Notes under the pieces: model-generated
Databases searched by the model: none
Seen by the model: only the letters and a program-made list of their open reading frames with translations
What the model was told of the DNA's origin: nothing
Assembly (NCBI GenBank): GCA_030248215.1
Contig: JASANG010002029.1
Coordinates: 186,001 to 250,000 of the forward strand
From: Enoplolaimus lenunculus
Lineage: Eukaryota; Nematoda; Enoplea; Enoplida; Thoracostomopsidae
Length of the DNA stretch: 64,000 nt
Reading direction: 5' to 3'
Shown: positions 57,801 through 60,800 of the stretch, piece after piece
How positions within the stretch are numbered: position 1 is the first letter of the stretch
Layout: every line of letters begins with the position of its first letter
Program-made: the position numbers and the translations under genes

Positions 57801-60800
57801 TTTGACCGTCACCGTCGGTGTCAACTTTATCATCGCCTGTAATAAAATAGAATAAAATATTTTTAAGTGAGAAATCTCCTTACTGAGCTCGAGCACGAAA
57901 ACTTGCACAGAAAAGACTGCTTTCCTCAGTGGTTGTATAATTTACAGTGTCAGGCAATCAGCTTTTTAGATGGCCACATTTGCGTGAAGTATGAAACCGG
58001 GTAAATTTCTTACAGTTATCCACTGAATAAGTATGGCTTGGGGTCAAAAACGCAACGAACATAGAAATACTACCTACAAGCCAAATTAAGCTTCTTCAAA
58101 TATACGACATTTCAAAGAGCTGTCTTGTTTTAATAATTCGACGTTTTGACAAAACTATAACGCCTACCTTTGACATCCTTGTCAGGCCCAGCTTTTGACT
58201 TGCGATATTTGATCACATACTGCAGATCTGGACCGTTCCACTCCTTTTCATCTAACGGCTAAAAATGCCCAACACATGAATAACCCTCCACACCTCAACA
58301 GTGTTACAGGTTTCTGACATAATTAATACTAGTCAGCAGTTTTGCGCAATGCGCAAAAGTTAGCGAACACACAGCAATGTGTATGCAAATTTTCTTTTCA
58401 AAGAACAATCTCGTTTCTGTTCTTAGAAATAATATTGCAAACAAATTAATGCTGGAAAGATGCCCAAAATACGTTATGTGAGGTATTCCAGCTTTAATAT
58501 ATAGATATACGTAGGAAGATATCAATTATTCAAAACAATAATTGACCTGCGGAATTTATCCTTTACGCCTAAATAAGCAATCCAAAGTACAACTTGACTT
58601 ACATCCCATTCAACAATCAGATTATTCTTGTCGTTTCCTTTCGCTCTAATATTGGCCGGGTTCACTTCTGGTACATCGGCTGGTACATGACATGGTTCTG
58701 ATGTCGATACTGGATGACTGTCGCCGATCTAAAACAACGAACTTAAACTATAACATAACACGAAACAAAAAAGTTCACGGCCAACGTGGCAACAAAAGTT
58801 CGGATTCGGTTTCCGCAAAAAATTGCGGTTTTCAATCGGTTGTGAAAAGCCAAACCCAAACGCCGAAGCAGCAATCTTCGGCAATATATGCGCACATTTA
58901 AACCATAAAAATTTTAAAAATAACTAGTGGTATAAATCAATATTTTTTTGTTTTAGGTCACAAATATCAGAACTGAGGTCGGGCAAGAAATAATTGCGTT
59001 TGTGAAAAACGTAAATTTGCTGGAGTAATAAATTTTATTACTTTTCCAAATCAATAGCAATGTTCATATTTTATTAAGTTTAACGGCTAAGTTTTGCTAA
59101 AATTTTTAAGCTATACAGACTTTTCATCCCCTAAAATTTCCTAAATTCATTGGCTTAAAGAGTTTCGTTATTTCGCGAACGAATTGATTCTGCCCGTTCA
59201 AAACTTATGTGATAAAATTTTTTCATGTTATATACAAAAATTGCTAAACTCACTAATTCAAACTCAAACACATTTTCGTTCCCTCGTTAGCGTAATGTTA
59301 CAGATTCTATTTTGTTATTCCACTGGCGATAACCAATACCCACAAAAACTAACCCGTACTGTCAACTTACGTACCTGATTGCGTGCCATCACTCGGAACG
59401 TATAATTGCCCCACGGACTGAGTGCAATTGTGGCGTCGCCGTTGTAAATATTATCGTTGCTCACACGAGACGGATCGTACACAATGCTCGACGGATATGT
59501 TTGCCATTCGTTTGTCGAAAAACCAGCATTATACTGAATTACAAATTCGCTAATGTCCGTCGCAGGGGCGTTATTTATGTGCGACCAATGAATGATCGCA
59601 GAACGTGAGTCAGGTTTACACTCAACGTACACCGAAAATACGGGCGACGGCACGTCTGTAATTAGAAATACAAAAAGTATATTTTCACTGGCGGATTCAA
59701 GGGGCAAAATTACTGGATTGACCACCAGCAGGGTGCAACCGGAATTCCGGTTCCGGTTCCGGCATTTTTTCACCTTCCGGTTCCGGTTCCGGTAAATTTT
59801 TACCGGATTTAAAAATTCCGGTATTATAATTTGGCCGTTTTCTTAACTTTGCTGATTTTTAAGAATCTCTTTTGAAAGCCACTTGTACTCCGAATATAAG
59901 CCATTGATGGTGGATTTCACTTCAGTCGATGATGAAAATCTAAAATACAACAAATAAAATAAATACCTATGTTCGACTAAGGTTATTTCACAAATAATAG
60001 AGCAAAAAATAAGATTAAAATGAAATTTTTGGTGAAATGCATTTTTCACTTTCCGGTTCCGGTTCCGGTAAAATTTTCAAATTCCGGTTCCGGTTCCGGT
60101 AAATTGTAATTCCGGTTGCACCCTGACCACCAGAACCGTTTCATTTCGTAGTGTAACCAGTTAACCCATCTTGCTGATGACAGTTTAAACTGACGGCAGA
60201 AAAAAGGTCTCTGATGTTGTGAAACTTAATTACGTATGACATTGCACACCTTTGAACTACTATCGAAAATCCACCAGTTACGTTATCACTGTTGTATTTC
60301 ACAGTGCATGGAATGTAATGTTCCGCAAAATGCTTGCCAAAATAGGATGTTTGCATCATTTAAAGTGGATTAGAAGCCCAATTTAATTACTACTTAATAA
60401 GACCAAAGGCGATGCGCAGGATTTGCTATAACAAAATATATTTATTACGAAAATGCGTTGTTGAGCAGCATTTTGTGCCATTTTTAGGTATTCAGAGTTG
60501 TGCAAAATACAGTGAAGCAGAAAAATCGCAGAAAACTATGCATTTTTTCATTGTTTCTTGTGTTTCCCATAGCAGTAGATCTTGTAAATGTCTCGCTGGA
60601 ACATGGTCCCAGATCCTCCTGATGTCAGTTTAAACTGACAGTATAAAAAGTCAATGTACCAGTCGTAGTGGGACTACATGTAATGAGCGAAGCTGGAACA
60701 CACGTAAGCAGTTAAGCTAATATGCAAATTAGTTATTAGCTAACTATTCATTTATTGGTTTTGGAGATTTGTAAACAATTTATTCAAATTCCTCGCACTC

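Noticed and set aside
52373-57805. Long plus-strand open frames rich in Ser and Pro opposite the giant exon (for example 52373-53536, 54572-55966, 57131-57805)
   Set aside because: They are antisense shadows: GAY and GGY codons read backwards give Ser, Pro and Ile codons without stops. No start context, splice sites or independent domain is visible.
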